Part shown: positions 7,075 to 14,400 of the stretch, piece after piece
Layout of the letters: every line of letters begins with the position of its first letter
How positions within the stretch are numbered: the stretch's first letter is position 1
Assembly: GCA_964458085.1 (NCBI GenBank)
Contig: CAYWFF010000024.1
Coordinates: 1 to 14,869 of the forward strand
Reading direction: 5' to 3'
DNA: 14,869 nucleotides
Source of the DNA: CAYWFF01 sp964458085
GTDB taxonomy: Bacteria > Patescibacteriota > Microgenomatia > UBA8517
The notes under the pieces: generated by a model
Told to the model about the DNA's origin: nothing
The model's database searches: none
What the model saw: the letters and a program-made list of their open reading frames with translations, nothing else
Position numbers and translations under genes: made by a program

Positions 7075-7136
7075 CGCTTTCATAAAATATACTCTATATA
7101 TCACTATACTGCTGTTGAGAAATGAATGAAAGAGGA

Positions 7137-7340
7137 TTACTGTGCTTTTTCCAGTTCTTTTATTTCTGAGCTAATACCGTCCACCATGGCACGGAGAACC
7201 ATTACCTTATCGTGTTTAATTTCGCTTACCGCACTTTCATGAATAACACCACGGTAACCTTTCATTTCGTAAGCAAGTTTTTCCTGATACATGGAAAGTT
7301 TTTCTCTTAGTTTAATTAGTTTTTGAGTTTTATCCTGCAC
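7137..7340 (-). CDS. Small coiled-coil protein of unknown function
   Basis: 67 residues, GTG start at 7340-7338. The sequence is almost entirely helical and charged (KLIKLREKLSMYQEKLAYEM, then DKVMVLRAMVDGISSEIKEL), with heptad-like spacing of Leu/Ile/Met, so a coiled coil or helical hairpin is likely. It has no signal peptide, membrane segment or cysteine. I do not recognise a family. It lies between a YqaE-like gene and the ATP-cone gene, all on the same strand, but has its own strong promoter with a TATAAT exactly 7 nt before the GTG. That placement also supports GTG as the start codon. Its -35 box lies inside the 3' end of the YqaE-like gene. Confidence 0.6.
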   Translation of the reverse strand: MQDKTQKLIKLREKLSMYQEKLAYEMKGYRGVIHESAVSEIKHDKVMVLRAMVDGISSEIKELEKAQ

Positions 7341-7347
7341 AAAATAA

Positions 7348-7377
7348 ATTATACCAATTTATAGACTAAAAAGTGAA
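7348..7377 (-). promoter_or_regulatory. Promoter of the 67-residue gene (perfect extended -10, leaderless GTG start)
   Basis: On the minus strand TTCACT (7372-7377) and TATAAT (7348-7353) are 18 nt apart, with TGG directly before TATAAT (extended -10). The -10 ends 7 nt before the GTG start, placing the transcript start at about the G. This is the best-formed leaderless promoter in the window. Confidence 0.6.
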
Positions 7378-7527
7378 AATTATCCACAAAGCATGAAGTA
7401 TCCCGGGAACGTATCCCAGAAGCGTTAAAATTAAATTTATCCAAAAATGAATGTCAAAACCAAGTTCCATGAATACTGCAAGAGGAGGAAGCAATATCGC
7501 GATGATTATCAGAAAAAGCCCGTCCAT
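7366..7527 (-). CDS. YqaE/Pmp3-family (UPF0057) small membrane proteolipid
   Basis: 53 residues on the minus strand in what otherwise looks like an empty gap. ATG 7527-7525 to TAG 7368-7366. The product has two hydrophobic segments: LFLIIIAILLPPLAVFMELG (residues 4-23) and INLILTLLGYVPGILHALWI (residues 30-49). The LLPPLAVF motif and NLxLTLLGYxPGIxHA motif are the hallmarks of the PMP3/YqaE family, small two-helix plasma-membrane proteins linked to membrane potential and to salt or cold stress in yeast, plants and bacteria. Length is typical (about 50-60 residues). Its stop lies 25 nt before the GTG of the next gene. TAAAAT 6 nt before the ATG, with TTGTTC 17 nt further up, gives it its own leaderless-type promoter. 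The family call is strong. Confidence 0.9.
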   Translation of the reverse strand: MDGLFLIIIAILLPPLAVFMELGFDIHFWINLILTLLGYVPGILHALWIIFTF

Positions 7528-7533
7528 AACTAC

Positions 7534-7562
7534 ATTTTATACCTGTTATTTTAAGAGAACAA
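7534..7562 (-). promoter_or_regulatory. Promoter of the YqaE-like gene (leaderless position)
   Basis: On the minus strand TTGTTC (7557-7562), a 17-nt spacer and TAAAAT (7534-7539, 5 of 6 to consensus) end 6 nt before ATG 7527. There is no Shine-Dalgarno. Confidence 0.45.
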
Positions 7563-7573
7563 TAAGAAGCACG

Positions 7574-8299
7574 TTATAAAACAGCAATGTTTTTTACAGC
7601 TTTTCTGCCGCAAACAGGCCACGCTCCCACACCGTCGCGGTTTATTTTAAACGCTGCAGTACGAATGGATTCTTCAATATTAAAACGTAAAGATTCGGAG
7701 TCGGTTAATCCCATAGCCCGCCTGTTGGAAGCCCAAGTCCCGGGGTGAAATTGAAAAATACCACCGTATGGCCCGTTTACCGCGTCAGGATTCATACCTG
7801 ATTCACAAATTGCAATATGCTTCAGAAGGTCGGCGTTAACTCCGTATTCCTCTCCGTACTTGGCAAAAATATCGTCAAATCCGGTTTCCGGAACAGATCC
7901 GTTTGCAGGTTTCTTCTGTACGGCAGTTGAGGTATTTTTTGGAATATCAGTATTTGTTTTATTGACAACTGCAACACTAACAACCTTATTTTTTTCTTTC
8001 ACTCTGGCATTCATTCTCCGTACGGGAGTCGGACTGGGTTTCAAATTCTGGTTTTCAGTAGTGTTTTTACCACTGGCAATCTTAATATGATTAACAATAT
8101 CCTTTTCAGGTAAAGGTTTTACAAGTAAATCAGGATATATAGTTTTTCTTTCAGAAGCTATTTGAAGCTTTACTTGAGGCGGTTTGTCGGTTTTTCTAAT
8201 TTGTGGCACAAAAACTAAAAGAAACATAAATTCACAAAAGATAAGAAGCCGTAGCAGTTTCTTTTTTGTCCAAAACTTTCCTGTTTTTTTAGGTAACAT
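7574..8299 (-). CDS. Membrane-anchored lysozyme-fold (transglycosylase-like) protein
   Basis: 241 residues. A very basic N-terminus (KKTGKFWTKKK) precedes a membrane helix at ~14-32; an extracytoplasmic linker rich in Pro, Thr, Lys and Asn runs to ~135. Residues ~140-230 form a lysozyme-like SLT/transglycosylase domain: IFAKYGEEYGVNADLLKHIA, then ICESGMNP with the presumed catalytic E166, then GPYGGIFQFHPGTW, and a final RDGVGAWPVC. These match the Glu, the GxxQF and the closing Trp motifs of RpfB/SLT-like domains that cut the peptidoglycan glycan strand. C165 and C230 could pair. A role in wall remodelling at the outer membrane face is inferred. It lies 46 nt upstream of the YqaE-like gene on the same strand. 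Confidence 0.85.
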   Translation of the reverse strand: MLPKKTGKFWTKKKLLRLLIFCEFMFLLVFVPQIRKTDKPPQVKLQIASERKTIYPDLLVKPLPEKDIVNHIKIASGKNTTENQNLKPSPTPVRRMNARVKEKNKVVSVAVVNKTNTDIPKNTSTAVQKKPANGSVPETGFDDIFAKYGEEYGVNADLLKHIAICESGMNPDAVNGPYGGIFQFHPGTWASNRRAMGLTDSESLRFNIEESIRTAAFKINRDGVGAWPVCGRKAVKNIAVL

Positions 8300-8338
8300 A
8301 TTAGGGCAGTTTCAGACCAAAACAAAGACTAAGCGTGT

Positions 8339-8367
8339 ATTATAACACATTGGTAGTATTGTGGTAA
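8339..8367 (-). promoter_or_regulatory. Promoter of the transglycosylase-like gene, with palindrome over the -10
   Basis: On the minus strand TTACCA (8362-8367, 4 of 6) is 17 nt from a perfect TATAAT (8339-8344), which is preceded by TGT (extended -10). The start codon is 39 nt after the -10, so this transcript has a leader of about 32 nt, unlike most neighbours; no Shine-Dalgarno is visible in it. The -10 sits inside GTGTTATAATACAC (8335-8348), an imperfect inverted repeat that could be an operator or chance. Confidence 0.55.
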
Positions 8368-8477
8368 TAATTGTGAAAGAAGTGTAAATTTAAAAGTTAA
8401 TTTTAGCAAAATATTCTCACTCATTTATTACTAATGATTTTTACCGCTCTTACCCCTATTTGTGAAAATTATGGTTA

Positions 8478-8894
8478 ATGCAGGAAATAGTAGCTAAAAG
8501 TACCGCTGTAGTTTTAGGGCTTGTTGGAATTTTAAGTTATACTCCCAAAGTAAAATCGGCAACGTCACAGGTTATTACACCTACTCAAGTTAATCTTTTC
8601 GATCGCGTAACAAATGAAAAATACGGTTTTTTAACGATCGACGAAAACGACAAGGTAACCGCTTTTAAAATTAATTCTTCAAAATCCTCTAAAGATGCAA
8701 CACTTCTAATTTACGAAGGTTCTTGTTCAAACTTAGGCACGATACAATATGTATTAAGAGGAGAAGAGTTCACAATACGGGAACCGCTTACGTCAATTGC
8801 GGCAGGTCCTCCTTTGGCACTTGCAGTCGAAAACGAACCTCTTGATGCAAGATACTGTGGTGAATTAAATGTATTGCATAAAGTAATTATGTAA
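8478..8894 (+). CDS. Small secreted protein, weakly like CHRD / Cu-Zn SOD-like fold proteins
   Basis: 138 residues. The N-terminus (VAKSTAVVLGLVGILSY, then VKSATS) looks like a signal peptide, so the mature protein probably starts near residue 28. The body is strand-rich. The piece LLIYEGSCSNLGTIQYVLRG followed by SIAAGPPLALAVENEP and ARYCGEL recalls small exported proteins with a HIHxGxC...YxLxP...INVH...ACGxI pattern; here the histidines of that pattern are missing, so metal binding is unlikely. The two cysteines in these motifs (SC and YC) could form a disulfide. The similarity is by eye and weak. No Shine-Dalgarno precedes ATG 8478. A 14-codon frame upstream ends in TAA overlapping the ATG. 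The next gene follows after 4 nt. Confidence 0.6.
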   Translation: MQEIVAKSTAVVLGLVGILSYTPKVKSATSQVITPTQVNLFDRVTNEKYGFLTIDENDKVTAFKINSSKSSKDATLLIYEGSCSNLGTIQYVLRGEEFTIREPLTSIAAGPPLALAVENEPLDARYCGELNVLHKVIM

Positions 8895-8898
8895 AGAT

Positions 8899-9081
8899 AT
8901 GGCAGACACTAAAGTAAATGCATATTACAGCAGAAAACTTGCGGAAGAGCTTAAGTGGTACGCGGCAAAAAGCCGTTATGAAAATTATGATTTAATTTCA
9001 AAAAAGCTTTGGGATGCATATGAAGCACTATTGGAAATGGCAGAATATGAAGAAAATAAAGCAGACGTGGTCAACAAATGA
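8899..9081 (+). CDS. 60-residue hypothetical protein
   Basis: A short, Tyr-, Glu- and Lys-rich product (YYSRKLAEELKWYAAKSRYE, then LWDAYEALLEMAEYEENKAD), predicted to be mostly helical and soluble. No signal peptide, membrane segment or cysteine. I do not recognise a family. It starts 4 nt after the preceding secreted-protein gene, so the two are probably co-transcribed, but nothing in the sequence shows a shared function. The stop TGA (9079-9081) lies in the left arm of a hairpin. Real gene: likely, given open frame, spacing and acidic helical composition, but its size keeps confidence moderate. Confidence 0.5.
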   Translation: MADTKVNAYYSRKLAEELKWYAAKSRYENYDLISKKLWDAYEALLEMAEYEENKADVVNK

Positions 9082-9099
9082 ATGCTTTTTGCTTTCATT
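9077..9099 (+). terminator. Hairpin at the end of the 60-residue gene, possible weak terminator
   Basis: AATGAATGC and GCTTTCATT pair over nine positions with one mismatch around a TTTTT loop. The stem begins at the stop codon. There is no U tract after it, so it may stabilise the 3' end rather than terminate transcription. Confidence 0.25.
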
Positions 9100-9156
9100 G
9101 CTTCAATAATCTAGTACAATACTTCTAATACTTTATACCGTTCAGAATTTTTACCA

Positions 9157-9930
9157 ATGAATAAACCCATCTTACTTGCTGTCTTTATTGTCATTATCAG
9201 TATATTGTTTTTCGTCACAGGCAGAATGACTCCTGAAAGTGAAAATACTGATAATCTTTCAACTCCTACCTTAACTCCACCAAAAAATATGAATAATATT
9301 GCTGAAATCGATACCGGTAACGGCATAAAAAGTGCGTGGATTTTGGTTCGGGATCCTAAAAAAATCCTGCTTTTTTCTAATTTAGAAGATAAGTTAACCT
9401 CAACTGAAGCAAGGCAAAAACACGGTTGTTTATATTTGATAAGCGGCGGATTTTACAGTAAAGAGAATAAACATATTGGCCAATTTATAGCAAACGGAAG
9501 CACACTTTCGGAAAGCGTTAATAGTGCTTTATTTAATGGGTTCCTCTCAATTCCCGAAGCGGGTAGACCCACAATTTCTTTTACACCCGAACCCAGTCCC
9601 CGTATAGGTTTACAGACCGGTCCCGTACTCATCTACAACCGCCAGTTACAGAAACTTTCAGATTCAAACGATAATGCGCGTAGAATAGTTGCTGCCATAA
9701 CAAGGGAGCGCCATGTCGTCTTTTTTGTTCTATTCAACAAAGACTCCGCATATGCTGGACCTACCTTAGAAGAAATTCCTGAAATGCTGCAAACCGTACA
9801 GCAAAACACTTCGCTTTCTTTTACTGACGCAATAAATTTAGACGGCGGCACCGCCTCCGCTTTTATTTCAGATACCGTAACTTTAAGTGAGGTGTCTCGT
9901 ATCGGAAGCTATTTTTGCATTTTACCTTAA
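9157..9930 (+). CDS. Membrane-anchored phosphodiester glycosidase (NAGPA/DUF2233) domain protein
   Basis: 257 residues. A hydrophobic N-terminal helix at ~4-21 (PILLAVFIVIISILFFVTG) acts as signal anchor, followed by a Thr/Pro/Asn linker to ~47. Residues ~55-255 form the NAGPA-type domain: LYLISGGFYS (~92-101; the usual NGGFF-like turn), RIGLQTGPVLIYN (~149-161), ARRIVAAITRERHVVFFVLF (~174-193), and INLDGGTASAF (~226-236), the family's most conserved motif (LDGGxSS). The domain is named after the human enzyme that uncovers mannose-6-phosphate; bacterial members probably cleave sugar phosphodiesters of wall or capsule polymers. Length is near the family norm. No clear Shine-Dalgarno; possible -10s are TACAAT at 9115-9120 and TATACC at 9133-9138, neither at the leaderless spacing. 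It ends 2 nt from the convergent MBL gene. Confidence 0.85.
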   Translation: MNKPILLAVFIVIISILFFVTGRMTPESENTDNLSTPTLTPPKNMNNIAEIDTGNGIKSAWILVRDPKKILLFSNLEDKLTSTEARQKHGCLYLISGGFYSKENKHIGQFIANGSTLSESVNSALFNGFLSIPEAGRPTISFTPEPSPRIGLQTGPVLIYNRQLQKLSDSNDNARRIVAAITRERHVVFFVLFNKDSAYAGPTLEEIPEMLQTVQQNTSLSFTDAINLDGGTASAFISDTVTLSEVSRIGSYFCILP

Positions 9931-9932
9931 AA

Positions 9933-10559
9933 TTAATGGTTAATTAATTTCCGAACGTCAGATATCAACATAATATCTCCGTGTCCCGGATAACACACTG
10001 TTTCAGGTGGCATTTGAGAAAGTTTACTTATTGATTCCCATAAATCTTTTTTCCGCCCGTAGCTTGAATCAGTGCGGCCTACGCGATAGTCGGCAAAAAC
10101 CAGGTCGCCGACAAATAATATATTTTTATTTTTAATATATAAAGCCACAGAACCGGGAGTATGGCCGGGTGTTTCAATTACTTTTAAATGATATTTTCCT
10201 AAGTTAAGCTTTGTGCTGTCCGTCAATTCCTCCGTAATTGATGCAGGGGGATCGGTGTAGGTTTTTAAAAAATGTTCTGCGGTTTGTTTCATCCTTTCTA
10301 AAAGAAATTTATCTTTAGCTGACATAAAAAAGGGTATTTCAAATGCCAATTTTAATGAAAGTGAAGCTGTAATATGATCGAAGTGGCCGTGCGTTGCCAG
10401 GATCGCCTGTGGCTTTAAATTTAATTCTAAAACTTTTGAACTGATATATTCCGGATCGTCCCCCGGGTCTATGATAAAACAGCTTAAGTCGTTTGTGTCA
10501 TACAATAAATAACAATTGGTCTGCATTGCTCCGACAATTAATGTTTCTATTACAAGCAT
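9933..10559 (-). CDS. MBL-fold metallo-hydrolase (glyoxalase II-like)
   Basis: 208 residues, a complete single-domain metallo-beta-lactamase fold. Metal ligands are all in place: THGHFDH (H57, H59, D61, H62), ETPGHTPGS (H133), FVGDLVF (D152) and YPGHGD (H193). The NCYLLYD opening and the spacing match the small glyoxalase II-like / YcbL group that binds two metal ions and hydrolyses thioesters such as S-lactoylglutathione or related compounds. It lacks the long C-terminal domain of true glyoxalase II, so the substrate is uncertain. It is last in the minus-strand series dnaE, rplS, yraN, MBL, but has its own TATACT 6 nt before the ATG. It is convergent with the NAGPA gene with 2 nt between stops. 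Confidence 0.92.
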   Translation of the reverse strand: MLVIETLIVGAMQTNCYLLYDTNDLSCFIIDPGDDPEYISSKVLELNLKPQAILATHGHFDHITASLSLKLAFEIPFFMSAKDKFLLERMKQTAEHFLKTYTDPPASITEELTDSTKLNLGKYHLKVIETPGHTPGSVALYIKNKNILFVGDLVFADYRVGRTDSSYGRKKDLWESISKLSQMPPETVCYPGHGDIMLISDVRKLINH

Positions 10560-10565
10560 AATTTA

Positions 10566-10593
10566 AGTATAGTATGCACTTATATAGCGTAAA
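10566..10593 (-). promoter_or_regulatory. Promoter of the MBL-fold gene (leaderless position)
   Basis: On the minus strand TTTACG (10588-10593, 4 of 6), a 16-nt spacer and TATACT (10566-10571, 5 of 6) end 6 nt before ATG 10559. There is no Shine-Dalgarno. Confidence 0.45.
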
Positions 10594-10623
10594 ATTATCG
10601 CTTCGGTAAAAATAAATGTGTTT

Positions 10624-10977
10624 TTAATACACCTGAATTAACTCAGCTTCCGTAATTTGGTTATTAAAATACATTAGTGAAACAACATCAATTCGCTGTT
10701 TTTTCGGTAAACTACGGTTATTCAAGGCAAAGTATTCCCCGGACTTTTGTATGTGAACAAGTTTTTTCGCAGTAACTGCATCTGCGGGGGTTCCGAACAT
10801 TTTCGAACTGCGTGTTTTTACTTCGACAAAAATGAGGGTGTTGTCCTTTACCGCAATAATGTCGAGTTCACCGAAAGGAGTAAAATAATTTGAGGCAATT
10901 ATCGTATATCCCAGTTTTTTTAGAAAATTTTGAGCATACAATTCACCGGTTTTTCCAATAGATTTTCGATCGGACAC
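10624..10977 (-). CDS. yraN: YraN family (UPF0102) endonuclease-like protein
   Basis: 117 residues, usual length for the family. KTGELYAQNFLKKLGYTII (residues ~9-27) contains the first conserved Glu (E12); FGELDIIAV (E37, D39) and FVEVKTRS (E52, K54) form the restriction-endonuclease-like (E)-D-ExK core seen in Holliday-junction resolvase relatives. The family is near universal but its cellular role is unproven; a part in DNA processing is inferred. The start is GTG 10977-10975; an ATG at 10979 is in another frame. It follows rplS by 40 nt; rplS and yraN are commonly neighbours in bacteria, though the usual trmD and rnhB are not here. A well-formed promoter ends 5 nt before the GTG, supporting that start. 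Confidence 0.9.
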   Translation of the reverse strand: MSDRKSIGKTGELYAQNFLKKLGYTIIASNYFTPFGELDIIAVKDNTLIFVEVKTRSSKMFGTPADAVTAKKLVHIQKSGEYFALNNRSLPKKQRIDVVSLMYFNNQITEAELIQVY

Positions 10978-10982
10978 ATTTT

Positions 10983-11012
10983 ATTGTACAAAATTTTAAA
11001 ATATCCTGTTAA
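10983..11012 (-). promoter_or_regulatory. Promoter of yraN (leaderless GTG start)
   Basis: On the minus strand TTAACA (11007-11012, 5 of 6), an 18-nt spacer and TACAAT (10983-10988, 5 of 6) end 5 nt before the GTG start. It lies wholly in the 40-nt gap after rplS. No Shine-Dalgarno. Confidence 0.55.
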
Positions 11013-11017
11013 TCCAA

Positions 11018-11434
11018 TTACTTTTTTGTTGAAGATTTTGCTTTTTTTGAAGAAGATTTTCTTGATTGTACTGCTTTTGCTTCCTTTACCTTGGCTTTTT
11101 TTGTGGAACGGGAATAAATTTGTTCAATTTCCCGTTTTGACTTCTCACGAATAAAATAAAGTTTTGCGTGTCTTGATCCTTCGGTGCCATGTCTTAACAC
11201 TTCTATTTTTTCAATCGTCGGAGCATCAAGCGGAAATATTCTCTCAATTCCGACTTGCTGAACGCCTATTTTTCGTACAATAAAGCTTTTTGATCCGGTT
11301 CTTCCCTTTATTCCTATCACTATACCTTCAAACGCCTGAAGACGTTCTTTTTCTCCTTCGGTTATTTTTTGAGTTATCCGAATGGTATCCCCGACACCAA
11401 ATGATATATCCTTATGATTTGCAGTTAAAGCCAT
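11018..11434 (-). CDS. rplS: 50S ribosomal protein L19
   Basis: 138 residues. The L19 core is clear: FGVGDTIRITQKITEGEKER (residues ~12-31), QAFEGIVIGIKG, SFIVRKIGVQQVGIERIFPL, and the closing ARLYFIR-like piece, here HAKLYFIREKSK. L19 sits at the interface of the two ribosomal subunits. Most L19 proteins are about 115 residues; this one has a ~25-residue Lys/Ser/Ala-rich tail (SRKSSSKKAKSSTKK at the end), probably an rRNA-binding or disordered extension. Such tails recur in low-GC CPR ribosomal proteins, in my recollection. It is 51 nt downstream of dnaE and 40 nt upstream of yraN. A promoter with TACAAT ends 10 nt before the ATG; there is no Shine-Dalgarno despite this being a highly expressed gene. 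Confidence 0.97.
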   Translation of the reverse strand: MALTANHKDISFGVGDTIRITQKITEGEKERLQAFEGIVIGIKGRTGSKSFIVRKIGVQQVGIERIFPLDAPTIEKIEVLRHGTEGSRHAKLYFIREKSKREIEQIYSRSTKKAKVKEAKAVQSRKSSSKKAKSSTKK

Positions 11435-11444
11435 AACGTTTGCT

Positions 11445-11473
11445 ATTGTACAACAGTAGTGTTTTTTCTACAA
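11445..11473 (-). promoter_or_regulatory. Promoter of rplS (near-leaderless)
   Basis: On the minus strand TTGTAG (11468-11473), a 17-nt spacer and TACAAT (11445-11450, 5 of 6) end 10 nt before ATG 11434, which predicts a leader of only about 3 nt. It lies in the 51-nt gap after dnaE. Confidence 0.5.
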
Positions 11474-11485
11474 GCACACACTCTC

Positions 11486-14400
11486 TCAGTTTTCTCCGCC
11501 TATTTCTTCAATTCTCAGAAGTTCTGCTATCTGTGTAGCCAAACCTTTTGTCCAGGAAATTTTTATTGGCAAATCTATTTGCCTTTCGTTTTTACCTTCA
11601 AACAAAAGAGTTATGAATTGCTGGCCGGGATTAGCCAAAAGCAGTGTTTTTAAACGTTTTAGCTGGACTACATCAATTCCTTCAGGCACCCTTACAAATA
11701 GCCTTCTCCCTTCTCCGCCTGCAATATCTTCCGTCTCGATTTTATCAACAATGACTGAAGCTGTATCTTCTCTGTTGTCAACTTTCCCAGATATCAGAAG
11801 GGGAGTATTGTCAATCAGCATGTCTTTTATCGCCTGATAAAGTTTTGGGAACACTACAAGTTCTATTGTGCCCGTATCATCGTTTACTTTTACAAACGCC
11901 ATTTCCTGGCCTGTTTTTTTTGTAACTATTACACGTACTTCCGAAATAACCGCTGCAATACGGACGATTTTTTGAAAAGTTTCCTCAGGAGAAATGTCAT
12001 GAATTTTATGGGTTGCAAGCGGAGCAATCGAACTCAACAGTTCAAAAACCGGTTTTGAAGAAAGTGAAAATCCCAAAAGCTCTCGTTCCAAATTTTGAAG
12101 TTCACGTTCATCAAACTCATCTACATCGCTTCGGACTAAGACATCTTCACTGTTTTTAGCTCCTCCCAAGTCTTCAGTAGAAAAAAGACCCTGCTGGTTT
12201 GAATTATCCGACTTTGGTTTTGAAACTTTTGCTTTAATCTCATCAACTGACGCCAAAAGTGCGGCACGCTTACCATAAGCTTCAAATGCGCCGACTTTAA
12301 TCAGGCTCTCCAGCACTTTTTTGTTAACCCGTCTGCCGTCGACTCTTATGATAAAATCTGCAAATGAGTGGAATTGCTCTTTATCGCGTTCTTCAAAAAT
12401 AGCCTCAATTGCAGCTTTGCCCACGTTTTTAATTGCATTTAAACCAAAACGTATAGCCTGTCCATCGAGAGAATTTTTATCTTTAATAATTGTGAACCCT
12501 TCCTGAGACTCATTAATATCAGGTTGAAATACTTTTATTCCCATTCGCCTGCACTCAGTAATTGCTTGTGATACTTTTTCCGTATCGTTGCTTTCAGCAG
12601 TCAAAAGTGCACACATATACTCAACCGGGTAATTTGCTTTCATATATGCAGTTTGGTAAGCAACCATCCCGTATGAGCTTGCGTGGGCTTTATTAAATCC
12701 ATAGGACTGGAACGGTTCAAATAATTTCCATAAATTCTCGGCAAATTCCTGTGTTTGTCCGTTTGCAATTATTCCTGCGAACAACTTTTCTTTTTGGGCT
12801 GCCATCTCTTCAGGTATTTTTTTCCCAACCGCTTTTCTGAATTTATCAGCCTCTTCCCAAGTGTATCCTGCCAGGTCGAGTGCACAGAACAGTAAGTCAT
12901 CCTGATAAACTATTAATCCGTAGGAAGCACCCAAAAATTTTTCCATCCGCGGATCCAAGAAGCTCACTTTAGAAGGGTCGCGTTTCCGTTCTACGTATTC
13001 CGGAATTGTTTGCATCGGGCCAGGCCTGTAAAGCGCAACCATAGCCATCAAATCTTCTATTCGTTCAGGTTTTAGTTCAACCAGCCATTTTGTCATTCCG
13101 CCTGATCCCATTTGAAAAACTCCCATTGTTTCTCCCCGACCTAACATTTCAAAGGTCTTTTTGTCATCCAGTGGAATGTTTTTTAAATTCACAGTTATTC
13201 CTCGGGTTTTAGTCACGTTTTCAACAGCACTCCCCAAAATCGATAAATTTCTTATACCCAATACATCAAATTTAATTAAACCCACGTCTTCTGCCGCATG
13301 CATTTCATATTGAGTAATAACTTTATCCCCCGAAGGCTCTCTTTGTATCGGCGTAAAATCCGTTAAATCAGTAGGGGAAACCACTACCCCCGCAGCGTGA
13401 ACTGATATGTGTCTTGCATTCCCCTCTATCTGCATTGCGAGATCTAAAATCTTTTTAGCATCTGGGTCGGCATCATACAATTTCTTCAAATCCTCCACTT
13501 CTGCCATTGCCTTTTGGATAGTTATCGGAAATCCCTGTTTGGGAGGCGGAATCATTTTTGAAATTCTGTCACCTATTGCATAAGGATAACCGAGTACCCG
13601 GGCAACATCTCTTACGGATGAGCGTGAAAGCATGCGCCCGAATGTACATATTTGCGCTACTTTCTCATGGCCATAGGTATCTGCCATATATTTTATGAGA
13701 AGTTCACGCTTATCATCCGCAATATCTAAATCAATATCGGGAGGAGATGGACGATAGGGATTTAAAAACCTCTCAAACGGAAGGTAATAAATAAGCGGAT
13801 TTACTGTTGTAATTCCTACGATATAAGAAACAAAAGACCCTGCAGCCGAACCTCTGGTATTTGTAATAATTCCAGCCTCATCACAAAATCTTACTTGATC
13901 GCGGACTATCAAAAAGTATGCTGAATATCCTTTATTTTTAATAATTTCCAGTTCATACTCTGCCCTTTCTTTTTCTTCTTTTGTCGGTTCATGTCCCAAT
14001 CTTTCAGGCATCAATTCATAAACCAATTCCCGCAAATATTCATCTTCATTTTTTCCTTCCGGAAGAGGAAATTTGGGAAAAAACCATTTTCCCAGTGTTG
14101 AAATAGTCAAATTACACTTATCAGCAATTTTATTGCTGTTTTCCAAAGCATCTGGTAAATCAGGAAAAAGGCCTGCCATCTCCTCAGGAGAAGCTACATA
14201 ATAAGTGGGGACATCAATAAATCTGAGCCTTTTTACATCAGTAACGTTTTTGCCTGTAGAGATACAAACCAAAGCGTCCTGTGCCGTTGCGTCTTCTTTT
14301 TTGATGTAATGTGCATCATTTGTGGCTAGAAGCGGTATTCCGAATTCGCGGCTGAGTTTTACAATTCCCTTATTAACAATCTTCTCGTTTTTGGCCATAG

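Noticed and set aside
7380..7388. Perfect DnaA-box-like nonamer TTATCCACA
   Set aside because: It is a single copy lying within the YqaE-like coding region (codons for W48-I50), with no other boxes, AT-rich unwinding region or dnaA nearby. It is best explained as coding sequence.
9919..9950. AT-rich palindromic stretch (TTAATTAA) between the convergent NAGPA and MBL genes
   Set aside because: The stops are only 2 nt apart and no GC-containing stem or T tract is present, so no terminator can be supported.
11451..11485. Possible hairpin (AGTGT/ACACT) after dnaE as a terminator
   Set aside because: The stem is 5 bp with a long loop, and the stretch is better explained as the rplS promoter region.
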